Source: Flavobacteriaceae bacterium GSB9
Lineage (GTDB): Bacteria > Bacteroidota > Bacteroidia > Flavobacteriales > Flavobacteriaceae
Length of the DNA stretch: 64,000 nt
Direction: 5' to 3'
Assembly: GCA_022749295.1 (NCBI GenBank)
Contig: CP062007.1
Location: 1,178,001 to 1,242,000, forward strand
A program made the position numbers and the translations under genes. Of the stretch, positions 26,099 through 34,859 are shown in pieces. A model generated the notes under the pieces. That model did no database searches. It saw only the letters and a program-made list of their open reading frames with translations, and was not told where the DNA came from. Within the stretch, counting starts at the first letter, position 1; each line of letters begins with the position of its first letter.

Positions 26099-26941
26099 AT
26101 GAAAAGACATCAAAAAAAGAACTGGAAAGAAAAGCTTCATGAAATAATTTATGAAGCCGATACCCCATCGGGAAAGCTTTTTGATGTCGTGCTTTTTGTT
26201 GTTATTATTGCCAGTATACTATTAGTTATGCTGGAAAGTGTTAATAGTATAGATGCCAAATATCATGGTATTTTAAATATTTCTGAGTGGATAATTACAA
26301 TACTCTTCAGCATCGAGTATATTGCCCGTATTGTTACCGTTAAAAAACCGTTTAAATACATTTTCAGTTTTTATGGCATTGTTGATTTTTTATCAACTAT
26401 TCCCAAATACATTTCACTTATTTTTGGTGGAATACATGCCCTAGCAGCCTTACGCGCCTTGCGGTTATTAAGAGTATTTAGGATTTTAAAATTAGCAAGA
26501 TACTTAGGTGCCTCACAACTTTTGGTTAACGCTATAAAGGCCAGTAGGGCCAAAATATCGGTTTTTCTGTTTGCGGTTTTAATTGTCGCTATAATTCTAG
26601 GCACTATTATGTATTTAGTAGAAGGTGAAGAAAATGGCTTTACCAACATTCCAAAAAGTGTGTATTGGTGTATTGTGACACTCACTACTGTAGGTTTTGG
26701 TGATATTGCCCCACAAACACCTTTAGGCCAGTTTATTGCCTCTTTAGTAATGATACTTGGTTATGGTATTATTGCTGTTCCAACAGGGATAGTTTCTGCC
26801 GAATATACAAGCCAAAGTAAAAAAACCAACCCCGAACCAACACCAAAAATACACCTAAACACTCAGTCCTGTACCAACTGTTCGGCTGAAGACCACCAAG
26901 ACAATGCCCAATTTTGCCACAAGTGCGGTGATAAACTTTAA
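26099..26941 (+). CDS. Voltage-gated potassium channel-type ion transporter with C-terminal zinc ribbon
   Basis: 280 residues. Six membrane helices, S4 with Arg at 119, 122, 125, 128 and 134 in a three-residue spacing, pore loop and filter TVGFGD (197-202), then S6. The K+ filter and regular S4 point to a Kv-type channel. After S6 a linker leads to CxxC pairs at 258/261 and 273/276 (SCTNCSAE ... FCHKCGDKL), a short zinc-ribbon in place of a RCK domain. A zinc- or redox-sensitive gate is possible but unproven. 21 bases after the DUF3857 gene, so probably co-transcribed. Confidence 0.93.
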   Translation: MKRHQKKNWKEKLHEIIYEADTPSGKLFDVVLFVVIIASILLVMLESVNSIDAKYHGILNISEWIITILFSIEYIARIVTVKKPFKYIFSFYGIVDFLSTIPKYISLIFGGIHALAALRALRLLRVFRILKLARYLGASQLLVNAIKASRAKISVFLFAVLIVAIILGTIMYLVEGEENGFTNIPKSVYWCIVTLTTVGFGDIAPQTPLGQFIASLVMILGYGIIAVPTGIVSAEYTSQSKKTNPEPTPKIHLNTQSCTNCSAEDHQDNAQFCHKCGDKL

Positions 26942-27065
26942 AAACAGTCTGATAAATAAAGTAGTACTGAGATACAGAATAAAATCCAGTGCGAGATTTT
27001 TTTTTTGCAATGTTGACATAATCACTTTTAACAACTAACTTTACTGCTTAAAATACACCAAAGTT

Positions 27066-28004
27066 ATCAACCTCAACAAAAAATATCTTATTTCTGTAAT
27101 AGGCCCAACTGCCATTGGCAAAACGGCCTTAAGCATAAAATTGGCGCAATATTATAATACTGAAATCATTTCGGCCGATTCGCGCCAGTTTTTCAAAGAA
27201 ATGCAAATCGGCACCGCAGCACCAACACAAGACGAACTCCAAGAGGCCAAGCACCATTTTATTCATCACAAATCCATACACGATAATTACAATGTCGGTG
27301 CATTTGAAAAAGACGCTCTAAGCCTTTTAAAAAAACTGTTTAAAAAGCACGATGTTATTATTATGGTTGGTGGTTCTGGTTTATATGTTGATGCTGTTGT
27401 AAAGGGATTAGATTATTTTCCGGAAGTTGACAGCGAAATTCGCGAATCCTTAAATGCCGATTTACAAAACAAAGGGCTCTCTTATTTACAGGAACAACTA
27501 AAAATATTAGATACCGTTGCTTACAATACTATTACCATTGACAATCCCCATCGTGTTATCCGTGCTTTAGAGGTTTGTATAGGTTCTGGGCAGCCCTACT
27601 CCTCATTCCTAAAAAAAAACAAAGAAAAACGCGACTTCAACACTATAACCATTGGGCTTTCCGCCGATAGACAGACCATTTACAACCGCATTGAACAAAG
27701 GGTGGATATAATGATGGAAGACGGTCTTTTGGAAGAAACTAAAACATTACTTACTCAAAAGCATTTAAACGCTTTAAATACGGTAGGCTACAAAGAGCTA
27801 TTTAAATATTTTGAAGGCGAATGGACACTGGATTTTGCCGTATCGGAAATCAAGAAAAACACACGACGCTTTGCTAAGCGACAACTTACATGGTTTAGAA
27901 AAAAAGAAGATACTTTGTGGTTTGATTATTTAAGCGACCCGAAGCTTATTATACAAACCATAAACGGGACCTGGCAAATTAAAGAAGATTTAAAGGAAGA
28001 GTAA
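27066..28004 (+). CDS. miaA: tRNA dimethylallyltransferase, no canonical start codon
   Basis: MiaA adds the isopentenyl group to A37 of tRNAs reading UNN codons. The P-loop ISVIGPTAIGKTALS is encoded from 27090, followed by IISADSRQFF, VGGSGLYVDAV, NPHRVIRALEV and LNTVGYKELF. The frame is open back to a TAA at 27036-27038, but between that stop and the P-loop there is no ATG, GTG or TTG. The ATC at 27066 would give INLNKKYLISVIGP and is one base from an ATG at the expected place, so I place the start there. Either an AUC start, a point mutation or a sequencing error applies. A TTG start at 27141 would delete the P-loop and is rejected. Confidence 0.85.
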   Translation: MNLNKKYLISVIGPTAIGKTALSIKLAQYYNTEIISADSRQFFKEMQIGTAAPTQDELQEAKHHFIHHKSIHDNYNVGAFEKDALSLLKKLFKKHDVIIMVGGSGLYVDAVVKGLDYFPEVDSEIRESLNADLQNKGLSYLQEQLKILDTVAYNTITIDNPHRVIRALEVCIGSGQPYSSFLKKNKEKRDFNTITIGLSADRQTIYNRIEQRVDIMMEDGLLEETKTLLTQKHLNALNTVGYKELFKYFEGEWTLDFAVSEIKKNTRRFAKRQLTWFRKKEDTLWFDYLSDPKLIIQTINGTWQIKEDLKEE

Positions 28005-28006
28005 TT

Positions 28007-29566
28007 TTACTGCATAACCACATTACTGTACTTAGCATTAACCACTATACTTTTTCCACTGGCCATACTACCTGATGAAAAATTAGAGGCATGGTCTTTG
28101 GATGTTTTTTCGGGGTGCGAAAACTGAGAATGTGTACCCTTAAACTTAACACTGCATTCTACGTTAGGAAGCATAATTACCGCATCGCTATTTTGCAATA
28201 AAACATTTAAATTGGTAAAGGAACCGTCAATCGCAGCAATGGTCAAATTACCTATATTCCCATCAATAACGGCGCTTCCAGAAAGTTTGTTAACATCAAC
28301 ATTAGATGATATCGCATTTAAAACTAAATGTTTTACGTTGTTCAATTCAGCATTCTTAACATAGTTTAAATTAAGTTCACCTAAGTTCCAATCCACCACA
28401 TGTACCGGAGAATACGAAGCATTGATGGAAGTTAAACTTCCATCAATACGTTGTGCCTTAAATTTGGTGTAGGCTAAATTAGCTTCTAAATTTTCCACAT
28501 TTGCAGCAAACTCTATTTCTCCATGCCTTACATCTACCTTTAACTTTGCCTTTTTAGGCATTTTTATTTTAATAGTCCGTTTAACCTCTACATCTGGATT
28601 GCTCTTTATAATCTCAATTACCTTTTTCTCACGTGCCTTTTCTAATTTTGCCCGTTCTTTAATACGCTCTTTATGAGCTTCCAGTCGCTCTTTGTGAGCC
28701 TCCATACGTTCTTCATGGGCTTCTTCACGAGCTTTATGGGCTTCAGCCATACGTTCTGAGCGCTCGGCATGCATTTCAGCTTGTGCCTCCATACGTTCGG
28801 CATGCCTTTCCATCTGTTCTGCATAACGTTCGCCCCACTCGGCCATTTTTTCTGCAAATGCTTCTTCGTCAAATTGTTTTTCAAACTGTTTGGCCCATGC
28901 TTCCATTTGCTTGCCATATTTTTCACCCCATTGTTTTCCAAACTTTTCGCCCCAAGCCTCCATTTTTTCTTCAAAATCCTTACCAAATTTCGATTCAAAT
29001 TTTTCGGTGTATTCCTTTAAATATTTCTCTCCGTCTTTTTTATAGGCATCGTAATCAAAATTTAAGTTATGGATTCCTTCCGGCAACTCAGGTAACTCTG
29101 GAAGTTCTGGCAACTCTGGGATGTTTGGAACTTCAAGAACATGCAAGTTTAAATCCATATTGGGCATTTCTGGCATTTCAGCTAATTCATACTTCAATTC
29201 CTTTAAAATCACTTTTACATCGTCATCGCCATTGGCATGTACCACCCAGTTTCTAGAACCCCCTCCAGCAGCATTTATCGACACATTGTTTTGCGTGGCA
29301 TCAACATCTACTTTCCATGATTTTAAAGCGTCCTGGAGCTCTTCATTACTGAGCTTTTCACCCTCTATGTAGGCTTCAACCTCAACAACGTCTTTATTCC
29401 AGGTATCAAAAACAATATTGCAATTGCTGGTTCTTAAATCTACAACCACATCTTTATCTACTTTTATAGATTGTAAAACTTTGGTTAACTTGTTTTGGGC
29501 CAACATGCTTCCTGTTAATAAAAAGCAGATTGCCAAAAGATTGATTTTTATAATTTTACTATTCAT
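28007..29566 (-). CDS. Exported charged coiled-coil protein with DUF4097-like beta domain
   Basis: 519 residues with signal peptide (1-23). Parts: beta domain (25-145), a Pro-Glu-Leu repeat (149-163), a very charged helical region (about 175-320) with repeated AHKER/AHAER/EAHKE units likely to form a long coiled coil, and a beta-helix-like half (325-519) of the DUF4097 adhesin type found in many flavobacterial anti-sigma operons. Third gene of an operon with sigma factor and anti-sigma-like protein. A role as envelope-stress-related surface or periplasmic protein is inference. Confidence 0.78.
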   Translation of the reverse strand: MNSKIIKINLLAICFLLTGSMLAQNKLTKVLQSIKVDKDVVVDLRTSNCNIVFDTWNKDVVEVEAYIEGEKLSNEELQDALKSWKVDVDATQNNVSINAAGGGSRNWVVHANGDDDVKVILKELKYELAEMPEMPNMDLNLHVLEVPNIPELPELPELPELPEGIHNLNFDYDAYKKDGEKYLKEYTEKFESKFGKDFEEKMEAWGEKFGKQWGEKYGKQMEAWAKQFEKQFDEEAFAEKMAEWGERYAEQMERHAERMEAQAEMHAERSERMAEAHKAREEAHEERMEAHKERLEAHKERIKERAKLEKAREKKVIEIIKSNPDVEVKRTIKIKMPKKAKLKVDVRHGEIEFAANVENLEANLAYTKFKAQRIDGSLTSINASYSPVHVVDWNLGELNLNYVKNAELNNVKHLVLNAISSNVDVNKLSGSAVIDGNIGNLTIAAIDGSFTNLNVLLQNSDAVIMLPNVECSVKFKGTHSQFSHPEKTSKDHASNFSSGSMASGKSIVVNAKYSNVVMQ

Positions 29567-29578
29567 TTTTTGATTTTT

Positions 29579-30151
29579 TTAGATTGATTTTGCAACTTCA
29601 TCTATTTCTGAAGTTTTTAATGTTTTAATTTGAGCCCTTAATCGGTACAACAGGTTTAAGCGAAGTTTCAGGTTGTCAATTAATGCATTGACGGTTAACT
29701 CGCTTGGCCCAGATTCAGTAAGCTCCAAAGATAAGCGCTTGTACTCTTTGTCCAACTCGCTTAATTGTGCCAAATAGCCATCAAAGAGTTCTTTGGTTTC
29801 TGGCGTGTATTCAATTTTTGACAACTCTAAATTGATACTGGCCAAATAATAGTCTTCAACTTTTTTTAATCCGGGAGAGATATCCCCCAAAGATTTAGTT
29901 TCTGTACTTTGCGTATTGGCAACCTCAACCTGTCCATTTCCTACAGGCGGATTGAAAACCTTAAACGCACCAAAACTCAACCCAAAAAGAAAAACAAGAC
30001 TTGCCGCTAGATATAGCCAATTAAATGATTTCTTTTTAGCGACTGGCATACTTTTATCCAGCTTTTTCAAAAATCGCTCCTGATGGTTCTTGGGCATTTT
30101 TTCGTTCGGTTGGTTGTCGTTTTCAAACAAAGCTCTAATATCTTGTGCCAT
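29579..30151 (-). CDS. Probable anti-sigma factor, single-pass membrane protein
   Basis: 190 residues. N-terminal cytoplasmic part (1-38) ends in KKKS; one membrane helix (about 42-62, WLYLAASLVFLFGLSFGAF); a periplasmic helical C-terminal domain follows. The ATG lies inside the end of the sigma gene, so the two genes overlap by 17 bases and are translationally coupled. This arrangement is that of ECF sigma/anti-sigma pairs; there is no zinc-finger (ZAS) motif, so the class is not identified. Confidence 0.78.
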   Translation of the reverse strand: MAQDIRALFENDNQPNEKMPKNHQERFLKKLDKSMPVAKKKSFNWLYLAASLVFLFGLSFGAFKVFNPPVGNGQVEVANTQSTETKSLGDISPGLKKVEDYYLASINLELSKIEYTPETKELFDGYLAQLSELDKEYKRLSLELTESGPSELTVNALIDNLKLRLNLLYRLRAQIKTLKTSEIDEVAKSI

Positions 30152-30686
30152 TTTTTTTAAGTGTTAAAAGGGTTTGCAATTTTGATTTACCTCTAGATAA
30201 TTGCGTGCGCGATGCTACTTGTGAAATTCCAAGAATACCTGAAATTTCTTGATGGTCATAACCTTCAACTAAATACAGCATAACAACATAGCGGTACTTG
30301 TCTGGCAGTTTATCTATGGCTGATTTAACATCGGTTATTGTTATTGCATCTTCTACCAACCATTTGTCGTCTTTTGGTGTATCGACTACTTTAAGGTGCA
30401 CCTCTTCCAACTCAACAAGCTGGTGTTTCTTTGATTTTAGCACGTCTATACACTTATTTACAACAATACGTTTCAACCAAGCACCAAAAGTAACTTCTCC
30501 TTTATATTGATGTAGTTTAGCAAAGGCCTTTATAAACCCTTCTTGTACGGCATCTTCGGCTTCGGCAGCATCTTTCAAAAACCGTTTGGCAACAATATAC
30601 ATACCATCGCAGTACTGGTTGTATAACTGCAGTTGTGCTTTTCGGTTGTTCTGTTTACATTGTTCTATAATGTCAACTTGAAACAT
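30135..30686 (-). CDS. ECF-type RNA polymerase sigma factor
   Basis: 183 residues with region 2 (LYNQYCDGMYIVAKRF, EAEDAVQEGFIKAF, YKGEVTFGAWLKRIVVNKCIDVL at about 20-85) and region 4 (LPDKYRYVVMLYLVEGYDHQEISGILGIS at about 125-155). A group 4 sigma factor that, by position, is controlled by the overlapping downstream membrane protein. Divergent from the DUF2911 gene, with about 175 bases between the start codons. Confidence 0.92.
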   Translation of the reverse strand: MFQVDIIEQCKQNNRKAQLQLYNQYCDGMYIVAKRFLKDAAEAEDAVQEGFIKAFAKLHQYKGEVTFGAWLKRIVVNKCIDVLKSKKHQLVELEEVHLKVVDTPKDDKWLVEDAITITDVKSAIDKLPDKYRYVVMLYLVEGYDHQEISGILGISQVASRTQLSRGKSKLQTLLTLKKNGTRY

Positions 30687-30810
30687 GCTGGGTTTACTTA
30701 TGGTTTTTGGTTAGTTCAATTAAAAGACGATAAAAAAAATAAGGTGTTGCAAAAAGTTTTATTTTTTTTAGAAGGTACATAACAAAGCTAAATAAATATA
30801 CGTTTGCATT

Positions 30811-30840
30811 TTAGTAGTTATTCCTTTTAAATTATCTTTG
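30811..30840 (+). promoter_or_regulatory. Putative promoter of the DUF2911 gene
   Basis: TTAG at 30811-30814, 18 bases, TATCTTTG at 30833-30840 (exact TAnnTTTG), 21 bases before the ATG at 30862. Confidence 0.45.
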
Positions 30841-30861
30841 TGCCTCTATAAATTGCTCTAT

Positions 30862-31416
30862 ATGAACACCTTTTTAAAGCGACTATTAATCCTTTTATCT
30901 ATAATAGCTTTAGGCTTATTTTTATACTCTTCTATTGTTGAAAATATTTTTGAACACCGCTTAAGCCCAAAAGATACTGTAGAATTTAAACTGAATGATT
31001 TAAAAATGAAGGTGTTTTATAACCGACCATACAAAAAAGGCCGTGAAATTTTTGGAGGTCTGGTACCGTACAACCAAGTATGGCGCACAGGAGCCAATGA
31101 AGCGACCACTTTTGAAACCAACCAACCCCTAAAAATTAATGGCCTACCATTGGAAGCAGGGAAATACACGTTGTGGACGGTACCTAAAGATTCTACTTGG
31201 ACGGTTATGTTCAACTCCAAACAATATTCTTGGGGCGTTAATGCCGAAATGAAACCCATGTGGGACCCCAACTACGATGTTTTAAACGTTGAAGTTCCGG
31301 TGAAACATTTAAACCACGTGGTTGAGCAGTTTACCATTGCGTTCGATAATTCAACTGATAACCTATCGTTAACCATGGCTTGGGACGATGTTAAAATTGC
31401 CGTACCCCTCAAATAA
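30862..31416 (+). CDS. DUF2911 domain protein
   Basis: 184 residues from the ATG at 30862 (MNTFLKRLLILL); an in-frame upstream codon at 30838 overlaps the -7 box and is not used. One N-terminal membrane helix or uncleaved signal (about 6-26) is followed by the DUF2911 domain: YNRPYKKGREIFGGLVPYNQVWRTGANEATTFETN in pieces, LEAGKYTLWTVP, WTVMFNSKQYSWGV. DUF2911 is a beta-rich domain of unknown function, common in Bacteroidota and probably periplasmic. Confidence 0.9.
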   Translation: MNTFLKRLLILLSIIALGLFLYSSIVENIFEHRLSPKDTVEFKLNDLKMKVFYNRPYKKGREIFGGLVPYNQVWRTGANEATTFETNQPLKINGLPLEAGKYTLWTVPKDSTWTVMFNSKQYSWGVNAEMKPMWDPNYDVLNVEVPVKHLNHVVEQFTIAFDNSTDNLSLTMAWDDVKIAVPLK

Positions 31417-31459
31417 CCCTGGCATTATAGTTCGATAAATGTTTTTCAATCCAATTGAA

Positions 31460-31467
31460 TAATTTTG
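31460..31467 (+). promoter_or_regulatory. Putative -7 box of meaB
   Basis: TAATTTTG, exact TAnnTTTG match, 26 bases before the GTG start. No matching -33 TTG. Confidence 0.35.
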
Positions 31468-31493
31468 TAAATTAGAAAAACATTGATGCATTC

Positions 31494-32585
31494 GTGACCA
31501 AGAAAAAAAAACCCGATATTAACGAAGAAAAAAAGGACAGTTCCGTTTCAGAAATTACGAATCTGGCTTCAATACAATCAATTCAAAACAAACGAAAGGT
31601 TGAGCCTAATAGTTCTATATTAGTCGAAAAAATCTTAAAACAAGATGTGGCCGCTTTAAGCCGGGCCATCACGTTAGTTGAAAGCAAAAACCCTAAACAT
31701 ACCAAACAAGCAAAAGACATTCTGGAAAACTGCTTGCCCCATGCCAACGACTCCATTCGTATTGGTATAACTGGAGTGCCCGGAGTTGGAAAGAGTACCT
31801 TTATAGAAGCTTTGGGGCAACAACTCACCAAGAAAGGAAAACGGGTTGCCGTTTTAGCTATAGACCCCAGCAGCACCATTACTAAAGGCAGTATTTTAGG
31901 CGACAAAACCCGCATGGAAAACTTGGCTAAAAACGAAAATGCTTATATCCGCCCTTCGGCATCCGGTACATCTTTAGGTGGTGTTGCCCGAAAAACACGT
32001 GAAACCATTATTCTATGTGAGGCCGCTGGTTTTGACATTATTCTTATTGAAACTGTTGGTGTTGGTCAAAGTGAAACCACCGTACACAGTATGGTAGATT
32101 TCTTTTTGCTTTTAAAATTGGCGGGCGCCGGCGATGAGTTACAAGGCATTAAACGTGGTATCATTGAAATGGCAGACGCCATAATTATCAATAAGGCAGA
32201 TGGAGAAAATTTAAAACCGGCTAAGATTGCCGTAAGCGAGTTTAAACGTGCTTTACAGCTTTACCCAGAAAAAGCTTCAAAATGGCAACCCAAGGTTTTA
32301 CGATGCAGTGCCATCAATAACGAAGGCATTGACAAGGTTTGGGATTTGATTTTAGATTACTTTGAAACCACAACTTCCAATGGTTTTTTTGAGTTAAAAA
32401 GAAAAAAACAAAATGAGTATTGGCTCACACAAACCATAGAAGAACAGTTAAAATCACAATTCTTTAACAATCCAAAAATGAAAAGCGAACTAAAAGCCCA
32501 ACTAAAGCTCTTGGCCGATAACAAAATCACCCCATTTGCGGCAGCCGATTACCTTTTAAACTTAGACTTTAACAAACCTTCTTAA
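31494..32585 (+). CDS. meaB: Methylmalonyl-CoA mutase-associated GTPase MeaB
   Basis: 363-residue G3E-type GTPase (MeaB/ArgK) that protects and reloads cobalamin in methylmalonyl-CoA mutase. P-loop GVPGVGKS at 94-101, then VLAIDPSSTITKGSILGDKTRM, RPSASGTSLGGVARKTRE, ILIETVGVGQSE and the NKAD guanine motif. The start is GTG at 31494, giving a Lys-rich N-terminus. A three-codon ORF (ATG at 31486, stop TGA at 31495) overlaps it as GTGA. No mutase genes lie in the window. Its last 24 bases overlap the end of convergent PAP2. Confidence 0.95.
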   Translation: MTKKKKPDINEEKKDSSVSEITNLASIQSIQNKRKVEPNSSILVEKILKQDVAALSRAITLVESKNPKHTKQAKDILENCLPHANDSIRIGITGVPGVGKSTFIEALGQQLTKKGKRVAVLAIDPSSTITKGSILGDKTRMENLAKNENAYIRPSASGTSLGGVARKTRETIILCEAAGFDIILIETVGVGQSETTVHSMVDFFLLLKLAGAGDELQGIKRGIIEMADAIIINKADGENLKPAKIAVSEFKRALQLYPEKASKWQPKVLRCSAINNEGIDKVWDLILDYFETTTSNGFFELKRKKQNEYWLTQTIEEQLKSQFFNNPKMKSELKAQLKLLADNKITPFAAADYLLNLDFNKPS

Positions 32586-33131
32586 AAGATACTGGGTTAA
32601 CTTATAAAACAAAAATCCAGAAATAGCCCCAAAAGTCATTCCGCATACAATATCCAACGGATAGTGCACACCAACATAAACTCTACTGTAAGCCACGGTA
32701 GCACTCCAAAAAAGTAGAATAAAAATTAGGTTTTTAAAATAAGGACGGAGCATCAAACCCGTGAAAACAGCTACAGCCATGGTGTTTGACGAATGCCCTG
32801 AGAAAAACCCATATTTACCACAGCGTACCGCAATAAACCTTAACTGGTCTATAATATCGGTATTTCCACAAGGTCTCGGTCGCTCAAAACCCCGCTTAAA
32901 AACATTAGTGATTTGATCGGTAAACGTAATCATTAAAGCCACTACGATAACAAAAACCAATAACGATTTTAAACCGTATTTTTTGTAAAGTAAATATAAC
33001 AATACCACATATAATGGGATAAAAGTGAGCTTATCGGTTACAATTAGCCAAAAATTATCCCAGGCTGGGTTACCTAAATTATTTAAAAATAAAAACAATT
33101 TGGTATCGTATTCTAAAAAGGTTTCTATCAT
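32562..33131 (-). CDS. PAP2 family membrane phosphatase
   Basis: 189 residues from the ATG at 33129-33131 (MIETFLEYDTKLF); an ATG 11 codons upstream is possible. About five membrane helices and the three acid phosphatase motifs: KRGFERPRP, SGHSSNTMA and SRVYVGVHYPLDI. Members remove phosphate from lipid pyrophosphates such as undecaprenyl-PP or lipid A; the substrate here is unknown. Third gene of a unit with MATE and a small acidic protein; overlaps convergent meaB by 24 bases. Confidence 0.92.
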   Translation of the reverse strand: MIETFLEYDTKLFLFLNNLGNPAWDNFWLIVTDKLTFIPLYVVLLYLLYKKYGLKSLLVFVIVVALMITFTDQITNVFKRGFERPRPCGNTDIIDQLRFIAVRCGKYGFFSGHSSNTMAVAVFTGLMLRPYFKNLIFILLFWSATVAYSRVYVGVHYPLDIVCGMTFGAISGFLFYKLTQYLLRRFVKV

Positions 33132-33167
33132 TTGAACTTCATTTGGAGATATTCCAATTGGCAAGTA

Positions 33168-33395
33168 TTAATCTTCATACTTAGCTATTTCAGTATCGTA
33201 GAATTCGGTCGCTTGTTTTATGGCATTCTCAGTTTCAGCCTCTAATTCCTTTTGATCTTCGGCATCAAAATCTTCAAACCACTCTACCTCATCATCTTCA
33301 AGGTTGATAATAAACCGAGGGAATTCGGTATGGATAACATAAATGGCATTGGGATAATCGGTATTATCGCCTAATATAAATTTTGGAAGTGACAT
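33168..33395 (-). CDS. Small acidic protein of unknown function
   Basis: 75 residues, very acidic in its second half (EDDEVEWFEDFDAEDQKELE in pieces), no signal or membrane segment. The start MSLPKFILGDNTDYPNAIYVIHTEF is clear, 9 bases after the MATE stop. Short proteins of this form are conserved in flavobacteria as hypotheticals; I know no function. Confidence 0.8.
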   Translation of the reverse strand: MSLPKFILGDNTDYPNAIYVIHTEFPRFIINLEDDEVEWFEDFDAEDQKELEAETENAIKQATEFYDTEIAKYED

Positions 33396-33404
33396 ATTAA
33401 GAAA

Positions 33405-34781
33405 TTATTTGTTGGACAAAATTAGCTTTTTCATTAGAAAATTGAACCGAAGATACAATAAAATTGCAGCCACTGTTAAACCGGCCAAGAGTCCGAGCCA
33501 AATACCAAAACTTCCGTATGCGTTTGCCTTTCCTAAAAACCAAGACACTGGAAACCCAACTACCCAATAAGAAATAAAAACCAAAACCATAGGCACCTTT
33601 ACATCTTGAAGTCCGCGTAAAGCCCCCAAAACCAACACCTGAATACTATCGCTTATTTGAAAAATAGCGGCCACCAATAATAGTTTAGAGGCGATTTGCA
33701 TTACCTCTCGATTGTCCAATGCATTTTCCACATCGTTATAATCTAAATATAACTTAGGCAGTTGCGTATGAAAAATCAAAAATAGCAATGCAAAGGCAGT
33801 GGCCAATATAACACCGAGCAAGAAAATAGAATGCGCTATTCTAAGCAGTTCTAAATACTTTTTCAAACCCTTTTGATTACCAACCCTTACCATGGCTGCA
33901 ACGCTAAGTCCGGTAGCGACCATAAACGTCATAGAGCTTAAATTTAGAGCAATTTGGTTGGCTGCTTGCGGATTTTTCCCCAACAAACCACTAAGCCAAA
34001 TGGCAGCTGTAAAAATGGCAACCTCAAAAAACATTTGTAAAGCACTAGGCGCACCTAGATTAAGTACTGTTTTTAACATCAACTTATCCAAAACAAAAAA
34101 ACGAATGTTTGTAACGTAACTTTTAGACTTTTCTTTTTTCGCCAGTAGAAACCAAATGTGGCCCACCATAAATAAACGTGAAGCCAATGTACCATAAGCT
34201 GCTCCAACAATACCCAACTCAGGCATACCCAACTTTCCGAAAATAAAAATGTAATTTAAAACCACATTTATGATATTTCCTAAAATAGTCGCGTACATGG
34301 GATACTTAGTCATGGACAGCCCGTCGCTAAACTGTTTAAAAGCTTGAAATACAATTAAGGGAATTAACGAAACGGCAACCAAATTTAAGTACGGAATGGC
34401 AAACTCAACCACTTCAACGGGTTGTTTCATTAAATACATAATAGGTTTTGCAAAAAAAACCAACAAAAACATGAGAACTCCCAAAACCGTACATAAAAAT
34501 AAACCGTGTTTGAAAGCCGATTTTCCAACGGAAAAATTATCACCTGCATCTGCCTCTGCAACAAGTGGCGTAATAGCAGTTGAAAAACCAATGCCCAAAG
34601 ACATTGCTATAAACATAAAGCTATTACCTAAAGATACTGCTGCCAATTGGGCTGTACCTAATTGGCCTACCATAATATTGTCTACAAAACTAACAAAGGT
34701 ATGCCCCAGCATACCTAACATAACAGGGGCAGCCAAGCGCCAATTGTAACTAAATTCTTTGGTGTATTTTGCTAATTGCAT
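33405..34781 (-). CDS. MATE family multidrug efflux transporter
   Basis: 458 residues with about twelve membrane helices in two repeated halves (APVMLGMLGHTFVSFVDNIMVGQLG at the start and LGAPSALQMFFEVAIFTAAIW for the second half), as in MATE (NorM-type) Na+- or H+-coupled exporters of cationic drugs. First gene of a unit with the acidic 75-residue protein and PAP2. A TACTTTTG box lies just four bases before its ATG. Confidence 0.94.
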   Translation of the reverse strand: MQLAKYTKEFSYNWRLAAPVMLGMLGHTFVSFVDNIMVGQLGTAQLAAVSLGNSFMFIAMSLGIGFSTAITPLVAEADAGDNFSVGKSAFKHGLFLCTVLGVLMFLLVFFAKPIMYLMKQPVEVVEFAIPYLNLVAVSLIPLIVFQAFKQFSDGLSMTKYPMYATILGNIINVVLNYIFIFGKLGMPELGIVGAAYGTLASRLFMVGHIWFLLAKKEKSKSYVTNIRFFVLDKLMLKTVLNLGAPSALQMFFEVAIFTAAIWLSGLLGKNPQAANQIALNLSSMTFMVATGLSVAAMVRVGNQKGLKKYLELLRIAHSIFLLGVILATAFALLFLIFHTQLPKLYLDYNDVENALDNREVMQIASKLLLVAAIFQISDSIQVLVLGALRGLQDVKVPMVLVFISYWVVGFPVSWFLGKANAYGSFGIWLGLLAGLTVAAILLYLRFNFLMKKLILSNK

Positions 34782-34785
34782 TTGG

Positions 34786-34793
34786 CAAAAGTA
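34786..34793 (-). promoter_or_regulatory. Putative -7 box of the MATE gene
   Basis: Minus-strand TACTTTTG, exact TAnnTTTG match, four bases upstream of the ATG; would give a leaderless mRNA. Confidence 0.38.
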
Positions 34794-34859
34794 AATTATA
34801 AGCTTTGCTTTTTAGTCATATTTCCAAAATCTTTTAAGTGGATCAAATTAACAAATGTT

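Noticed and set aside
27141-28004. miaA starting at TTG 27141
   Set aside because: This would remove the P-loop required for activity, which is encoded in frame just upstream.
28783-29256. 157-residue plus-strand ORF
   Set aside because: Mirror of the charged repeat region of the gene on the other strand; rich in Phe, His and Pro as expected from the reverse of Glu/Lys/Met codons.
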